A stretch of DNA of 61,765 nt from an uncultured Bacteroidia bacterium (GTDB taxonomy: Bacteria > Bacteroidota > Bacteroidia > Bacteroidales > UBA932): positions 1-61,765 of the forward strand of contig CACZHP010000036.1 in NCBI GenBank assembly GCA_902780935.1, in the 5' to 3' direction. This document shows positions 16,081 to 25,274 of the stretch, one piece after another (position 1 is the first letter of the stretch; the number at the start of each line of letters is the position of its first letter). The position numbers were made by a program, and so were the translations under genes. The notes beneath the pieces were generated by a model. The model saw only the letters and a program-made list of their open reading frames with translations, was not told the DNA's origin and did not search any database.

Positions 16081-17042
16081 TGAGAAGAACTATAATAATT
16101 ATCCTGGCCTTGGTCATGTCCAGCCAATCTTATGGGCAGAACATCAGATATTGGTCAGAAGGTCCATTGAAATGGAAGGACTTCAAAATGGCTGACGCTC
16201 CTGACACGAAGCCATCCCTTTCCGTGTCGTGGACTAATGGGGTCTCAAAGGTCAGAATCGGGAAAACTGTCTATAAGTATATTGACATTCAAACAATTTC
16301 AAATCCAGAGAACTCCTGGGTAGGGAGTGCTATGGTCACGGATGCGGCTCTTGTCAACCAGCAGAATTATTTCGATCAAGCCGAAATTATAGGCAGGAAG
16401 ATGAGGGACACGCTCCTGTCCATCTCTATCCCGATGAAAGAGTTGAACAGATGGGCGTCCGCCAGGCTCAAGGAAGGCATTACTGTCACGCCACCTGGTA
16501 AGGATTCCTTCGATATTACCAGCATCCCTCTCAGTATCTCTGAATATGGTTTCGGAGGATTCGTGAATTTCGCGGGTTCTATACCTGCTGGAGACATGTC
16601 ACGCCTCTGCCGGTTTTTCCAGGCCGTCTCCACTGGCGTGGAGATCAATAAAGGCAGGTTGTATTTTGACGCTGGAGCCTCTTTTGGGCATGGAACGTAT
16701 CTCGGGGATTTATTCTTTTTCGGATGGAACGCCGGTCCCGGATATGCCCTTCTTCAAGGGAATCACAATCGGCTCAGCCTGTTCGGCCTCGCCGGATCCA
16801 AAAAGTATTACTTCAAACCGAATCCATCCGGAGGGATATCATTAACTGAAGGTATCCGGTTTGACTATCTTTTACGGGAGAAATACCTCTTCCATTCATC
16901 AGGCAAGGCTCGGTATCGCCACTGGCTACAGGTTAGCCTCTTCGCTGACCAGGTCTTTAACTCATCAAAGGGAATATTCATCCCCACGTTTAACGCGTCA
17001 ATAGGTTTATCTTTCACGAGGAATGGAATCAAAGTCAAATAG
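16077..17042 (+). CDS. Exported hypothetical protein with degenerate DUF922-like segment
   Basis: 321 residues from the ATG at 16077, chosen because it overlaps the previous stop as ATGA and begins a good signal peptide ending SSQSYGQ. The mature start IRYWSEGPLKWKDFK recalls the DUF922-type proteins of Bacteroidota. The later segment LVNQQNYFDQAEIIGRKMRD resembles their HExxHFDIAEIYARK metal-site helix, but the histidines and glutamate are replaced, so it would lack catalysis. The C-terminal half is aromatic/Gly-rich with alternating strands and may form a small outer-membrane barrel. Family link is tentative. Confidence 0.6.
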   Translation: MMRRTIIIILALVMSSQSYGQNIRYWSEGPLKWKDFKMADAPDTKPSLSVSWTNGVSKVRIGKTVYKYIDIQTISNPENSWVGSAMVTDAALVNQQNYFDQAEIIGRKMRDTLLSISIPMKELNRWASARLKEGITVTPPGKDSFDITSIPLSISEYGFGGFVNFAGSIPAGDMSRLCRFFQAVSTGVEINKGRLYFDAGASFGHGTYLGDLFFFGWNAGPGYALLQGNHNRLSLFGLAGSKKYYFKPNPSGGISLTEGIRFDYLLREKYLFHSSGKARYRHWLQVSLFADQVFNSSKGIFIPTFNASIGLSFTRNGIKVK

Positions 17043-18354
17043 AATTGCTGTCCTTTCAGCCGTACTTATCGCGGTATTCTCCTCTTGCGAGGGGGAGAAA
17101 GACATCGTCGTGCCTTTCTCCATATCCACGGAAACCATTGAGGCTGAGGCGGCTGAGACGAAAGTCCCCATAACCGTAACCTCCCCGTCACCCTGGAAAG
17201 CGGAATGCGTGGATCCCTGGTGCGTCATTGTACCATCCTCGGGAGGTCCGACATCATCAATCGGCACCAGTGTCATTATCACGGCGGTCAGGAATGATGG
17301 CCTCGAGAGATCATGCGATGTGAGCATAATCTCGGATTCAGGAGAGAGGGCCGTGGTCCGAGTCTCTCAGAATCACGCCACGAAGGGTCTTGTCCTTGAG
17401 AAAGATCAGTACAAGGTTGGTGGGGAGACAACCCATCTGGAGATTCCGTTCCATTGCGACCAGCCAATAACCGCGAAATCCATGGACGATTGGCTCGAAT
17501 TGGAAACGATAACCGACAATACCTTGAAGTTGAGATTCGGGGAACACCTATCCCTTCTGAGCAGGACCGGTATCATACGCCTTGGCACGAATACCGGGAT
17601 GTCCCGGGAAATTCGTGTCACACAGGGAGATGGATTCAAAGACCCTGCCTTGTACGATTATCTTCTGAGCCGGTACGATGCGGACGGAGACGGAATCCTT
17701 TCAAAGAACGATCTTTCCGGACTTACCTCACTGACACTGGATCTCTCCGACATGATCAGCCCAATCACAGAACTGGAAGGTTTCGAGTGTATCCCAAGGC
17801 TGAATGCTTTGTACATATATGAGCCTTACTACGCGTTCAATACATCTCGCTCATTGAAGATCAATGGACATCAGTCATTGACGGTCCTGGACTTCGGGGT
17901 CGATTCGTATTACCATTCCAGCATATCAACCATAGAGATCACGAATTGTCCCCAGCTGCAAAAAGTTGATTTCGGTTTGGGATTCAAACTGGAAAAAGCC
18001 GTTTTTAAGGACAATCCCGGCCTACAGGAATTGACTCTTGTCAACCCAGTATCCAGCGATGATGTCACACTCAAGGATCTCGTCCTGGAAGGTTGCGAAG
18101 GACTGAGAAATATCAAAATCGGGAACGCTCATTTCGAAAAAGAGCAGAACTGGGGTCCTCTCCCGCAACTCCGCTCACTTGAGCTGCGAGACTTCGACGG
18201 GATACAATGTCTTGATCTTAGCCAAAGTGCCCATCTGGAAAGCGTCAATCTCTACTTCGGGACAGGTTCACTGAAATACATGATGATCCCGAAAAACCTG
18301 AAAACAGACTTCAAGACAAACGTTGAAAGCGATATAACGATTATCTACAAATAA
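17023..18354 (+). CDS. BACON-domain lipoprotein with EF-hand loop and leucine-rich strands
   Basis: 443 residues. The N-terminal signal peptide ends in a lipobox with Cys22 (VFSSC), so it is a surface or periplasmic lipoprotein. Two BACON-type Ig-like domains follow (about 33-117 and 122-202; SPSPWKAECVDPWCVIVPSS and the closing VVRVSQN are typical). Then comes an EF-hand/dockerin-like calcium loop DADGDGILSKND (219-230), then irregular leucine-rich repeats to the end. Its ATG lies 20 nt inside the previous gene. Such proteins are thought to bind glycans or host surfaces; no specific ligand can be named. Confidence 0.75.
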   Translation: MESKSNRIAVLSAVLIAVFSSCEGEKDIVVPFSISTETIEAEAAETKVPITVTSPSPWKAECVDPWCVIVPSSGGPTSSIGTSVIITAVRNDGLERSCDVSIISDSGERAVVRVSQNHATKGLVLEKDQYKVGGETTHLEIPFHCDQPITAKSMDDWLELETITDNTLKLRFGEHLSLLSRTGIIRLGTNTGMSREIRVTQGDGFKDPALYDYLLSRYDADGDGILSKNDLSGLTSLTLDLSDMISPITELEGFECIPRLNALYIYEPYYAFNTSRSLKINGHQSLTVLDFGVDSYYHSSISTIEITNCPQLQKVDFGLGFKLEKAVFKDNPGLQELTLVNPVSSDDVTLKDLVLEGCEGLRNIKIGNAHFEKEQNWGPLPQLRSLELRDFDGIQCLDLSQSAHLESVNLYFGTGSLKYMMIPKNLKTDFKTNVESDITIIYK

Positions 18355-18364
18355 TATTATAGCC

Positions 18365-19561
18365 ATGAGAAACACACTGAAACTGATAGCAACCGCGCTA
18401 ATAGCGTCGCTCTCGTTAGTCGCCAATGCGCAACCGGACGGGCGGATTGTCCGGTCAAAACGCCAATGGATCAAGGAGCGCCGTCCTGAATTGATGGAGA
18501 TGCTCCGCTCTCAAATGTTCGGAAGGGAGCCTGGGAAAGCCCCGGACCTGCATGCCACCATCCTTGAGGAAAGCGCGGACGCCTTCGGCGGTCTGGCCAC
18601 CAGGCGGCAGATCAAGCTTAGCTTTGACAAGGAGGAGAAATATTACCTCACCTTGCTGATGTACATCCCCAACGACCGCAAAGGCCCGGTCCCGGCTTTT
18701 CTGGGGGCCAATTTCAAAGGTAATCACGCCACTACCACTGATCCTGCCGTTCTCATGCCGACAGAGGACAAGCTTGCGACATACGCCCCTGGTTATCAGG
18801 TCGAACCGAGAAACACCAATGGACACCGCTGGGAATATGAATATATCCTCAAACATGGATACGCCGTCGCTACTTTCTGCTACAATGATGTTGATCCGGA
18901 CTTCCACGACGGGTTCCACAATGGGGTCCACCAGCTGATGGACGGCGACAAGCCAAGGGATGGTGAGTCCTGGGCGACCATTTCCGCATGGGCCTGGGGA
19001 CTGTCAAGATGCCTTGATTATCTCGAAACCGTAAAGGAAGTCAACGCTAAGAAAGTCGCTGTGATCGGGCACTCCAGGCTCGGCAAGACATCTCTCTGGG
19101 CCGGAGCTACCGACCAGAGATTCGCCTTGGTAATATCCAATGACTCAGGATGTTCCGGAGCCGCTATCGCAAGAAGAAAGTTTGGTGAGACCCTGGAAGT
19201 CATCAACCGGAATTTCCCTCATTGGTTCTGCGACAACTACAAATCCTACAATGGACGCGAGGAGAAGATGCCTTGGGACCAGCATGAGCTCATAGCTATG
19301 ATAGCCCCCAGACCGGTGTATGTGGCGAGCGCCAGCGAGGACGATTGGGCCGATCCTGTCGGAGAGTATTTCAGCCTCGTGGGAGCGGCCTCGGTGTATA
19401 AGCTATTCGGATATGAGGGTATTACTGACCGGAAAGTGCCGGAGATCGAGCATCCTGTCGTAGTCGGAAGGATGGGTCACCACATCCGCCGGGGCGAACA
19501 CAATGTCCGCCTATATGATTGGCAGCAGTTTGTCAGCTTCGCCGACCGTTTCCTGAAGTAA
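18365..19561 (+). CDS. CE15-like glucuronoyl esterase / alpha-beta hydrolase
   Basis: 398 residues with signal peptide (cleavage after SLVANAQ). The nucleophile elbow VAVIGHSRLGKTSLWAGA carries the GxSRxGK signature of family CE15, which cleaves ester links between lignin and glucuronoxylan. Supporting blocks are ATFCYNDVDPDFHDGF, WAWGLSRCLDYLE and a late histidine segment GRMGHHIRRGEH. Residue spacing fits bacterial CE15 proteins. It ends convergently, 7 bp from the acyltransferase gene. Substrate could differ from the fungal model. Confidence 0.75.
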   Translation: MRNTLKLIATALIASLSLVANAQPDGRIVRSKRQWIKERRPELMEMLRSQMFGREPGKAPDLHATILEESADAFGGLATRRQIKLSFDKEEKYYLTLLMYIPNDRKGPVPAFLGANFKGNHATTTDPAVLMPTEDKLATYAPGYQVEPRNTNGHRWEYEYILKHGYAVATFCYNDVDPDFHDGFHNGVHQLMDGDKPRDGESWATISAWAWGLSRCLDYLETVKEVNAKKVAVIGHSRLGKTSLWAGATDQRFALVISNDSGCSGAAIARRKFGETLEVINRNFPHWFCDNYKSYNGREEKMPWDQHELIAMIAPRPVYVASASEDDWADPVGEYFSLVGAASVYKLFGYEGITDRKVPEIEHPVVVGRMGHHIRRGEHNVRLYDWQQFVSFADRFLK

Positions 19562-19568
19562 CCGCCGC

Positions 19569-20126
19569 TCAAACCACTGTCCTGTTCCTGAATCCGTTAT
19601 CGGAAATTTTTTTCGCCGGGATCCCGCCTACTACGACGTTCGGTTCCAGGAAACTCTTGCTGACCACCGCATTGGCTCCCACAATGATGTCGTCAGCGAG
19701 AGTCACATTCCTAAGAATCTTAGCTCCTGAGGCAAAATAGAGGTGGTTTCCGCCTTGAACCCCCTCGCAAATAACTACCCCGCTTTGGACTACACAATTA
19801 TCACCGAAAGAAGCGCTTCCATTCACTATAATCGGGCCGCAGTGGGGGATATACAACCCTTTTCCAAAAGTATTATGGGGGATTTGGATCAATATCCGGT
19901 TTCCGAGTCTCCTCATACGGATCTTGTAAAACCTCGCGATAATTTTGGAGATTATCCCGGTCCTGGCGTCCCTATAATATTCACACCTTCGCATATAATT
20001 AATATACAGCATATTATACCATCCCTTCCACCAGCACGGGATGATATGCATCCCGAAAGATGGTTTCTTGTTAGCCATGACGTCCGCCCGGAGATACTCC
20101 CGTAGCATCTTTCTGCTTGTTATCAT
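19569..20126 (-). CDS. Hexapeptide-repeat acyltransferase (serine acetyltransferase-like)
   Basis: 185 residues from the ATG at 20126, which overlaps the upstream stop as ATGA; a TTG at 20138 is an alternative. The C-terminal half is a left-handed beta-helix of isoleucine/valine hexapeptide repeats (FGKGLYIPHCGPIIVNGSAS, GDNCVVQSGVVICEG, DDIIVGANAVVSKSF, NVVVGGIPAKKI), as in CysE and capsule O-acetyltransferases. The N-terminal part carries basic and aromatic residues. In context with two glycosyltransferase-like genes it most likely O-acetylates a surface glycan. Confidence 0.85.
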   Translation of the reverse strand: MITSRKMLREYLRADVMANKKPSFGMHIIPCWWKGWYNMLYINYMRRCEYYRDARTGIISKIIARFYKIRMRRLGNRILIQIPHNTFGKGLYIPHCGPIIVNGSASFGDNCVVQSGVVICEGVQGGNHLYFASGAKILRNVTLADDIIVGANAVVSKSFLEPNVVVGGIPAKKISDNGFRNRTVV

Positions 20127-21034
20127 AAGCCAATACAATTTATGAGTTCCTGAAGGTTTGTGGGTTCGCCCTCTGACTTTGGATCTCCTTTGTGGCGCAA
20201 TTGTATGAACAAGTCACTTTTCTGGAGATTGCTTCCAAGGGTGCCGATTACAGAAGGTTTAATACCCCTGAGCCACAGGCAATCTATCAATGATATCTGA
20301 TCCCGCCTCGAGTTCCGCGTGAATGCCTCCCACCACGCATCCATAAGAGACACGCACTCAGGATCAAAATGCTTCCTGGCTATCACGCTGGCCTCCAGCA
20401 ATCCCCAATGCCTGGGGATGCCATGGGAACGGATGAGTTTTTCGTGTGACTGCAGTGACTCTATTGTCCCTTTGCCCTGCTTAATGCAAGTCTGGACCTC
20501 ATCATACACACAGTCCCTTTTCTTATGAGAAAACATCGCCACCGGGAAAGAGTCCAGTCCCGCGGTCAGAGGTGTCAGGTCGGAAAACACCCAGATATTC
20601 GAGTCAACGTAAACGCTGTATTGATAGTCCTTCAGCAGCAGATGCGGATGCATCTTGCACCACCGGTTGAGAAGGACAGGATCGCCCAGGCAATAGGCCG
20701 GGACCAATGAAGAAATGTCAATCTTTTTCCAGGCGCTTCCCGAAGGAACCTCCTGGTCAGTCATAACAAAATAATCGACATTATCAGGAAGGGTCAGGGG
20801 CTCCCTCAAAATATCGTATGGCCCGAAAAAAGAAGTATAGACAGCAACACGCTCATTCCTGACATAAGCCTGCTTGGCCAGACGCGAAACGGCTATTTTA
20901 CGTCTGAACCAGGATAGAATTAACAAGACCTTCCTCGCCGGCCATGGAAGCGCCCGCATCCGGGCGGTTTTCCCCCGACGAAGATAGTCCCTGTAGCCTT
21001 CCGCCAGGGACCGGTTTTTCCGTTTCCTTGTCAC
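20123..21034 (-). CDS. DUF616/TOD1-MUCI70-like glycosyltransferase
   Basis: 303 residues. The block VAVYTSFFGPYDILREPL, then VDYFVMTDQEV and PHLLLKDYQYSVYVDSNIWV (a DxD-like D-S-N in the acceptor position) matches the DUF616 family, whose plant members are glycosyltransferases and whose bacterial members sit in capsule and O-antigen loci. The late segment FSHKKRDCVYDEVQTCIKQG is also typical. No signal peptide; cytoplasmic. It overlaps both neighbours by 4 nt. Confidence 0.7.
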   Translation of the reverse strand: MTRKRKNRSLAEGYRDYLRRGKTARMRALPWPARKVLLILSWFRRKIAVSRLAKQAYVRNERVAVYTSFFGPYDILREPLTLPDNVDYFVMTDQEVPSGSAWKKIDISSLVPAYCLGDPVLLNRWCKMHPHLLLKDYQYSVYVDSNIWVFSDLTPLTAGLDSFPVAMFSHKKRDCVYDEVQTCIKQGKGTIESLQSHEKLIRSHGIPRHWGLLEASVIARKHFDPECVSLMDAWWEAFTRNSRRDQISLIDCLWLRGIKPSVIGTLGSNLQKSDLFIQLRHKGDPKSEGEPTNLQELINCIGL

Positions 21035-21927
21035 AAGTCAAACCGTTTGAGCCAATTCGACAAAAGATAACGATCCCGTATCTCGTGCGGGACAAGTTCC
21101 CTCGGGCAATCGACGAACTCCTTTAAAGATCTGCTGTCGTATCCAAGCACATAGACGTTGGCCGGGGAGTAGAAGTCCGAGTCAAGGATTGTCATATTGT
21201 TAGTAACCAGCTTCTTCCCGAAGAACATCGATTCCATCGCCCTGAGCGACAGCCCTGAATCAGGATCCAGGCAATAGTCAATCAGGATATCCGCCTCCTT
21301 GACCATATCCACAACCGCCTGATACGGGACAAGATTCGGGTTCAGCAGCGAAGGGAGTCCCGGAGCCGTATGGGGAACGATACGGACATCGACCTCAACT
21401 CCCGCTTCCCGGAGAGCGTCTCCGATCTCCCTGATTTGGCCGGAACGTCCCTTGTCCCTTCCGAAAAAGAGTGCCCTGGGGCTGGAAGACAATGGTTTCC
21501 GACGGCAGGCATCCGCCTCCTCCGCCAGGCAATCAAAGAAAAACTGAGTATTGAGCCTCATCCCGTACTTTTCCGCGTCTTTCCCGGAATATGTCCAAAG
21601 CTCGACTCCATCGGGCAGGGCGCGGATCAACTTCTCGCTGATGACGGAGTTCCAATACCACAGGATGATCCTCTTGCCTGGCCAACGCGTTTTAAGCCAC
21701 TTCAGATGACGAGCTGTGGCGTAGCTGTCAAAAACAATTATCTTGTCATCCCCGTCAAGGAACTTCGGCCGTGAGTAGCTCAGACCGGGCAGATATTTGC
21801 TTAACGAGCCCCGGGATGAAAAGAAGTAGGTGGCAATGCTCCTGAAATGATCCTTCTGGATCACTCCGCTTCTCTTGAACATTGTCCTGAATATCGGTAC
21901 CCGACGAAGATCAAAGTAAATAATCAT
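21031..21927 (-). CDS. Glycosyltransferase-like protein of surface glycan synthesis
   Basis: 298 residues, apparently a GT-B fold. KIIVFDSYATARHLKWLKTR and IILWYWNSVI resemble the N-terminal Rossmann domain. The C-terminal ADILIDYCLDPDSGLSLRAM with ESMFFGKKLVTNN is the nucleotide-sugar-binding end typical of LPS-type and CgeB-like glycosyltransferases. Donor and acceptor are unknown. It overlaps the PL11 gene and the DUF616 gene by 4 nt each, so these four genes are tightly coupled. Confidence 0.65.
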   Translation of the reverse strand: MIIYFDLRRVPIFRTMFKRSGVIQKDHFRSIATYFFSSRGSLSKYLPGLSYSRPKFLDGDDKIIVFDSYATARHLKWLKTRWPGKRIILWYWNSVISEKLIRALPDGVELWTYSGKDAEKYGMRLNTQFFFDCLAEEADACRRKPLSSSPRALFFGRDKGRSGQIREIGDALREAGVEVDVRIVPHTAPGLPSLLNPNLVPYQAVVDMVKEADILIDYCLDPDSGLSLRAMESMFFGKKLVTNNMTILDSDFYSPANVYVLGYDSRSLKEFVDCPRELVPHEIRDRYLLSNWLKRFDL

Positions 21928-23918
21928 GGCTTATTAAGACAAAAACCCACATGGGGCGGTTGGTTATACCCTGTCTGCTCAGCGGCAACTCCGGCGCGGT
22001 ACACAGGGTCATGCATTAAAGTCATCAAAGAAAAATCGGAAGGAATATCCGACACGAAAACCCTGAGAGCCTCGTTATCTTCCCTAGCCATTACGATTTC
22101 CTCCCTCCAGTCCCCAAGGATGTCCGCCTGTAGGCAGGGGTTGGCTTTGGTGCCATTTATGGACACACAGCCTTCAGTGGTGAATATCCTCTCCATCCTT
22201 TTCCCATTCCACGATGTAACCTCCAAAGGTTCTCCCGGCTTGCCGTCAAGCAGCTCGTCATACAGGTCGCCGTCCCAGAATATCCTGAAATTGGCGGAGA
22301 CTCCGGGGATGTCAACTTTTTCTATACCTTTCGGCGTCCTGGCGAAAGGACCTACCAGTAAGCGCTCCGCACTCCCCTCGACTTCGGAAACTCCCCAAAA
22401 CTGGTACCAGCCGCCGGCCCCGACATCGGCCATCATCCCTCGTCCCATATCACCGGGAGAACCTATGTGGAAGATTGTGTGGCCGGTCGCCGCATCGATC
22501 ACCGACATTCCCCGGTCAAGCGCCTTGTCCTTGAGATAAGGGTGCCTACCTCCGCACTCATGGACAGTAAAATAATCATATCCAACATGTCCCGGATCAC
22601 GAGCCATAATATGTAGAGCGTCCCCGTGGCCGAGGAAACCGCACCACCAGACTGAGAGTTTCCTCCTGCGGGTCAGTTTGTAACAGATAGTCCCGGTAAG
22701 CACCTCATCCCTGCCGTCACCGTCCACGTCAGCGACGACACAATTGTGGTTCCCTTCCCCAACATAAAACTCGTTCCACTTCCTGTAGCCTGAAGCCCTG
22801 CCCGATGTGTCAAAGACAACCGGACGACCGAACCTCGAGCCTTCGACACTCACTCCGAAAGCCCCATGCCTCGCCTGACGGGGGTCTTTCCTCCCCCAAT
22901 AATAACCACGCATGAAAAAGGCGTAGGGCCTTTTGCCGTCAAGCCAGGCGACCGCCGCGGTATAGCGTTCCGATCGGTTCCCGTCGGTATCTCCCCACAT
23001 CGCGGAGTCGATTCTCTTGTTGGGATAATCTATAGTGTCAAGAGCCTTGCCGGTGCGACCGTCAAATACGGTGAGAAACTCCTCACCTTTCAGAACCATT
23101 CCCCGACTGTCACGGTAATCAGGGGTATTGTCACAACTACGGATAGAATCCTCGCGTGAAGCCTCGCTCACGAAACGTCCCTCACCATCTTTCGACCCTG
23201 GAGCTGTTTTCATCACGATCTCACTCCTGCCGTCCCTGTTGAAGTCGTAGACCAGAAACTGCGTGTAATGGGCCCCGGCCCGGATATTGACTCCAAGGTC
23301 GATGGGGTGTTCCCAGAGTTTTGTACCGTCCAGCTTATACGCATCAAGCAACACATTGCCGGTAAGCCCGGGCTCGCTGTTGTCCCTTCCGGCGCTGTCC
23401 CATTTGACGACCAGCTCGTATTCACCGTCACCGTCAAGGTCTCCGGCGCTGACATCATTGATAGTATAAGGTCCGTAAGGGCTGTCCGACGGCCGTACAA
23501 GCGGAATGTCAAACCAATTGCTCCCTGATGAGAAAGGCCTGACGCCCTCGCACTCCTCCCCTGAAGGCATACGTACGGAGTAAACGGATTCGAGGGTGCC
23601 CTCTTTGTCAATATAATTGGTCTTTCCTTCAAAGGTGGCTATAACCGCTCCGTCCCTCAGCAACGTGTACATCATAGGTGACGAGGCGGTCCCATAGACA
23701 TGGTCCTCAGTCAGGAACATCCTCCAGGATATGAATATTCCTTCTCCGGTCCTCATGGCGACAAGCCCCCGTCCGAGGTTCTCCATCCTCCCCTGGGACA
23801 CCTGCCGCCGCCTTTTCCTGACCCGCGGCCGTTCCCCCCTGAAATAAATCAGAAAAAGCCCGGCCCGTTTATAAAGAGCCCGGCTTAACGCCCTGAGTCC
23901 TGAGAGACGGGAACCCAT
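21924..23918 (-). CDS. PL11-family rhamnogalacturonan lyase
   Basis: 664 residues from ATG 23918; a GTG at 23924 directly after the upstream stop is also possible. The family start RMENLGRGLVAMRTGEGIFI with SWRMF, and calcium-binding beta-propeller motifs AGDLDGDGEYELVVKWD, YDFNRDGRSEIVMKT and VADVDGDGRDEVLTG, identify a PL11 rhamnogalacturonan lyase, which cleaves the pectin RG-I backbone. The N-terminus is odd. Instead of a signal peptide there are about 45 basic residues with a short apolar stretch (AGLFLIYF), so export is not evident. It sits in an operon with porins and glycosyltransferases, not with SusC/SusD. Either it is used in the envelope or its export signal has been lost. Confidence 0.85.
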   Translation of the reverse strand: MGSRLSGLRALSRALYKRAGLFLIYFRGERPRVRKRRRQVSQGRMENLGRGLVAMRTGEGIFISWRMFLTEDHVYGTASSPMMYTLLRDGAVIATFEGKTNYIDKEGTLESVYSVRMPSGEECEGVRPFSSGSNWFDIPLVRPSDSPYGPYTINDVSAGDLDGDGEYELVVKWDSAGRDNSEPGLTGNVLLDAYKLDGTKLWEHPIDLGVNIRAGAHYTQFLVYDFNRDGRSEIVMKTAPGSKDGEGRFVSEASREDSIRSCDNTPDYRDSRGMVLKGEEFLTVFDGRTGKALDTIDYPNKRIDSAMWGDTDGNRSERYTAAVAWLDGKRPYAFFMRGYYWGRKDPRQARHGAFGVSVEGSRFGRPVVFDTSGRASGYRKWNEFYVGEGNHNCVVADVDGDGRDEVLTGTICYKLTRRRKLSVWWCGFLGHGDALHIMARDPGHVGYDYFTVHECGGRHPYLKDKALDRGMSVIDAATGHTIFHIGSPGDMGRGMMADVGAGGWYQFWGVSEVEGSAERLLVGPFARTPKGIEKVDIPGVSANFRIFWDGDLYDELLDGKPGEPLEVTSWNGKRMERIFTTEGCVSINGTKANPCLQADILGDWREEIVMAREDNEALRVFVSDIPSDFSLMTLMHDPVYRAGVAAEQTGYNQPPHVGFCLNKP

Positions 23919-23924
23919 TGCCAC

Positions 23925-25253
23925 TTACAAAGAGAACCTGACAACTCCCATCACACGATGGTTGGTGACCCAGTGGAGGTTCTCCCTAGGAATAGCGTAA
24001 TTGTCCAATTTATTGTTGGTTCCGTATTGGACTGACGAGTAGTTGTACTCAACGGCCACAGTCAGCTTCCCTGCGTTATAAGCCAGGGTCGGCGTCGCGC
24101 GGATCATCTGGGCGATACCTTTATCGCCGAAAGATGAATAATAGATGTCCGATGCCCGGCAATAGCCGTTGGCGTCGATGGAAAGGTTATGAGCGGTACC
24201 AAGTGCCCTCATGTATCCGCCCATGCACATGAATTGCAAGGAGCGGCCGACTGAGAAAGAAAGGAACGACACGGTCGAGCGCAAAGGAGTGTACTTGTAC
24301 TCATATATGTCGCGCCAATCGTACATCGCGTAGCCTCCCATCAGACGGAGATGGTCGCCACCCTGAGCGAACACGGATTTGGCGTTTATCTTGAACAAGC
24401 CTTTCTCGAACTGGAGATAGACGAAAGGACTCAACATAAAGATGCGGTCCTTCACCTTTGTACCGATGTCGTACCAATCGTCGATGACATAATTTCTGGT
24501 GGTGGTACGCCACCTTGGTTTCAAGGCGATAAAATCCGTCCCGGCCTTCGCGGTGAAATACTTGCCGGTGAAAGCCAGGCCCCCGTAAAGCTCAGGAATG
24601 AGCCCGTACTTGACATAATTCTCCGACTCCCCCAGTGGGCCTGTCGGGAGGAACTGCATCGGATAAAGGGCTCCTACAGTGTAATGGAACTTGCCTGCGA
24701 ACGCATAGTCGATCATCAGCTGGGGACTCCAGTTGAAAGGAGTGAAAGGAGCTCCAGTCTCGATATTGACGCAGTAAGGCAGGTCTTCCGCCATCGGATG
24801 CCAACTCTGGCCCACCCTGAAAGCGAACTTGCTTTCCATATAGCCGAGTTTGTCCCAATATATGTCCACAAAAGCGTGGCGCAGACGAAGCGAGGCGGTG
24901 TTGCCGTTCATCAGGTAGAAATCCGTCTCGACCTTCCCGTCCACTTTCATGGAGCCATATTTATATCCGGAAACATTGACTCCGAGCCGTGTCGCTATGG
25001 CGTAAGATTTCAGGGAGAAGTTCTCATAAATATCTTGTCCCTGATAATTCTTCTGAAGGTCTAAAGGGCGGAAGTAGAACATATCCTCCGAACCCGCCTT
25101 TGCGTCCCTGGTGTCAAAGATAGCGGCGGTGCGGAAGAATCCGTAGGGCTTGAACTTGCTGTTTTGGCTCGCCACCCGCTTCTGGGCCGTGACGCTGTCA
25201 CTGGCCCAGAAGGACAAAGCGGCGGTTAATAGCAGTATAAGGGACTTTTTCAT
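23925..25253 (-). CDS. Outer-membrane porin, DcaP-like
   Basis: 442 residues with signal peptide (MKKSLILLLTAALSFWASDS, cleavage near VTAQ). Mature part: YGFFRTAAIFDTRDAKAGSE, then a long run of amphipathic strands ending with NLHWVTNHRVMGVVRFSL, a C-terminal strand finishing in an aromatic/hydrophobic pattern for BAM recognition. It is clearly related to the next gene upstream (shared GQ(S/T)WHPMA, TGAPF, KPRW, NLHWVTNHRV blocks). It resembles the DcaP group of trimeric anion/dicarboxylate porins. The SLC13-type carrier two genes upstream supports organic anion uptake. Confidence 0.75.
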   Translation of the reverse strand: MKKSLILLLTAALSFWASDSVTAQKRVASQNSKFKPYGFFRTAAIFDTRDAKAGSEDMFYFRPLDLQKNYQGQDIYENFSLKSYAIATRLGVNVSGYKYGSMKVDGKVETDFYLMNGNTASLRLRHAFVDIYWDKLGYMESKFAFRVGQSWHPMAEDLPYCVNIETGAPFTPFNWSPQLMIDYAFAGKFHYTVGALYPMQFLPTGPLGESENYVKYGLIPELYGGLAFTGKYFTAKAGTDFIALKPRWRTTTRNYVIDDWYDIGTKVKDRIFMLSPFVYLQFEKGLFKINAKSVFAQGGDHLRLMGGYAMYDWRDIYEYKYTPLRSTVSFLSFSVGRSLQFMCMGGYMRALGTAHNLSIDANGYCRASDIYYSSFGDKGIAQMIRATPTLAYNAGKLTVAVEYNYSSVQYGTNNKLDNYAIPRENLHWVTNHRVMGVVRFSL

Positions 25254-25274
25254 AGTCGCTTTAGGATAAGCTGG

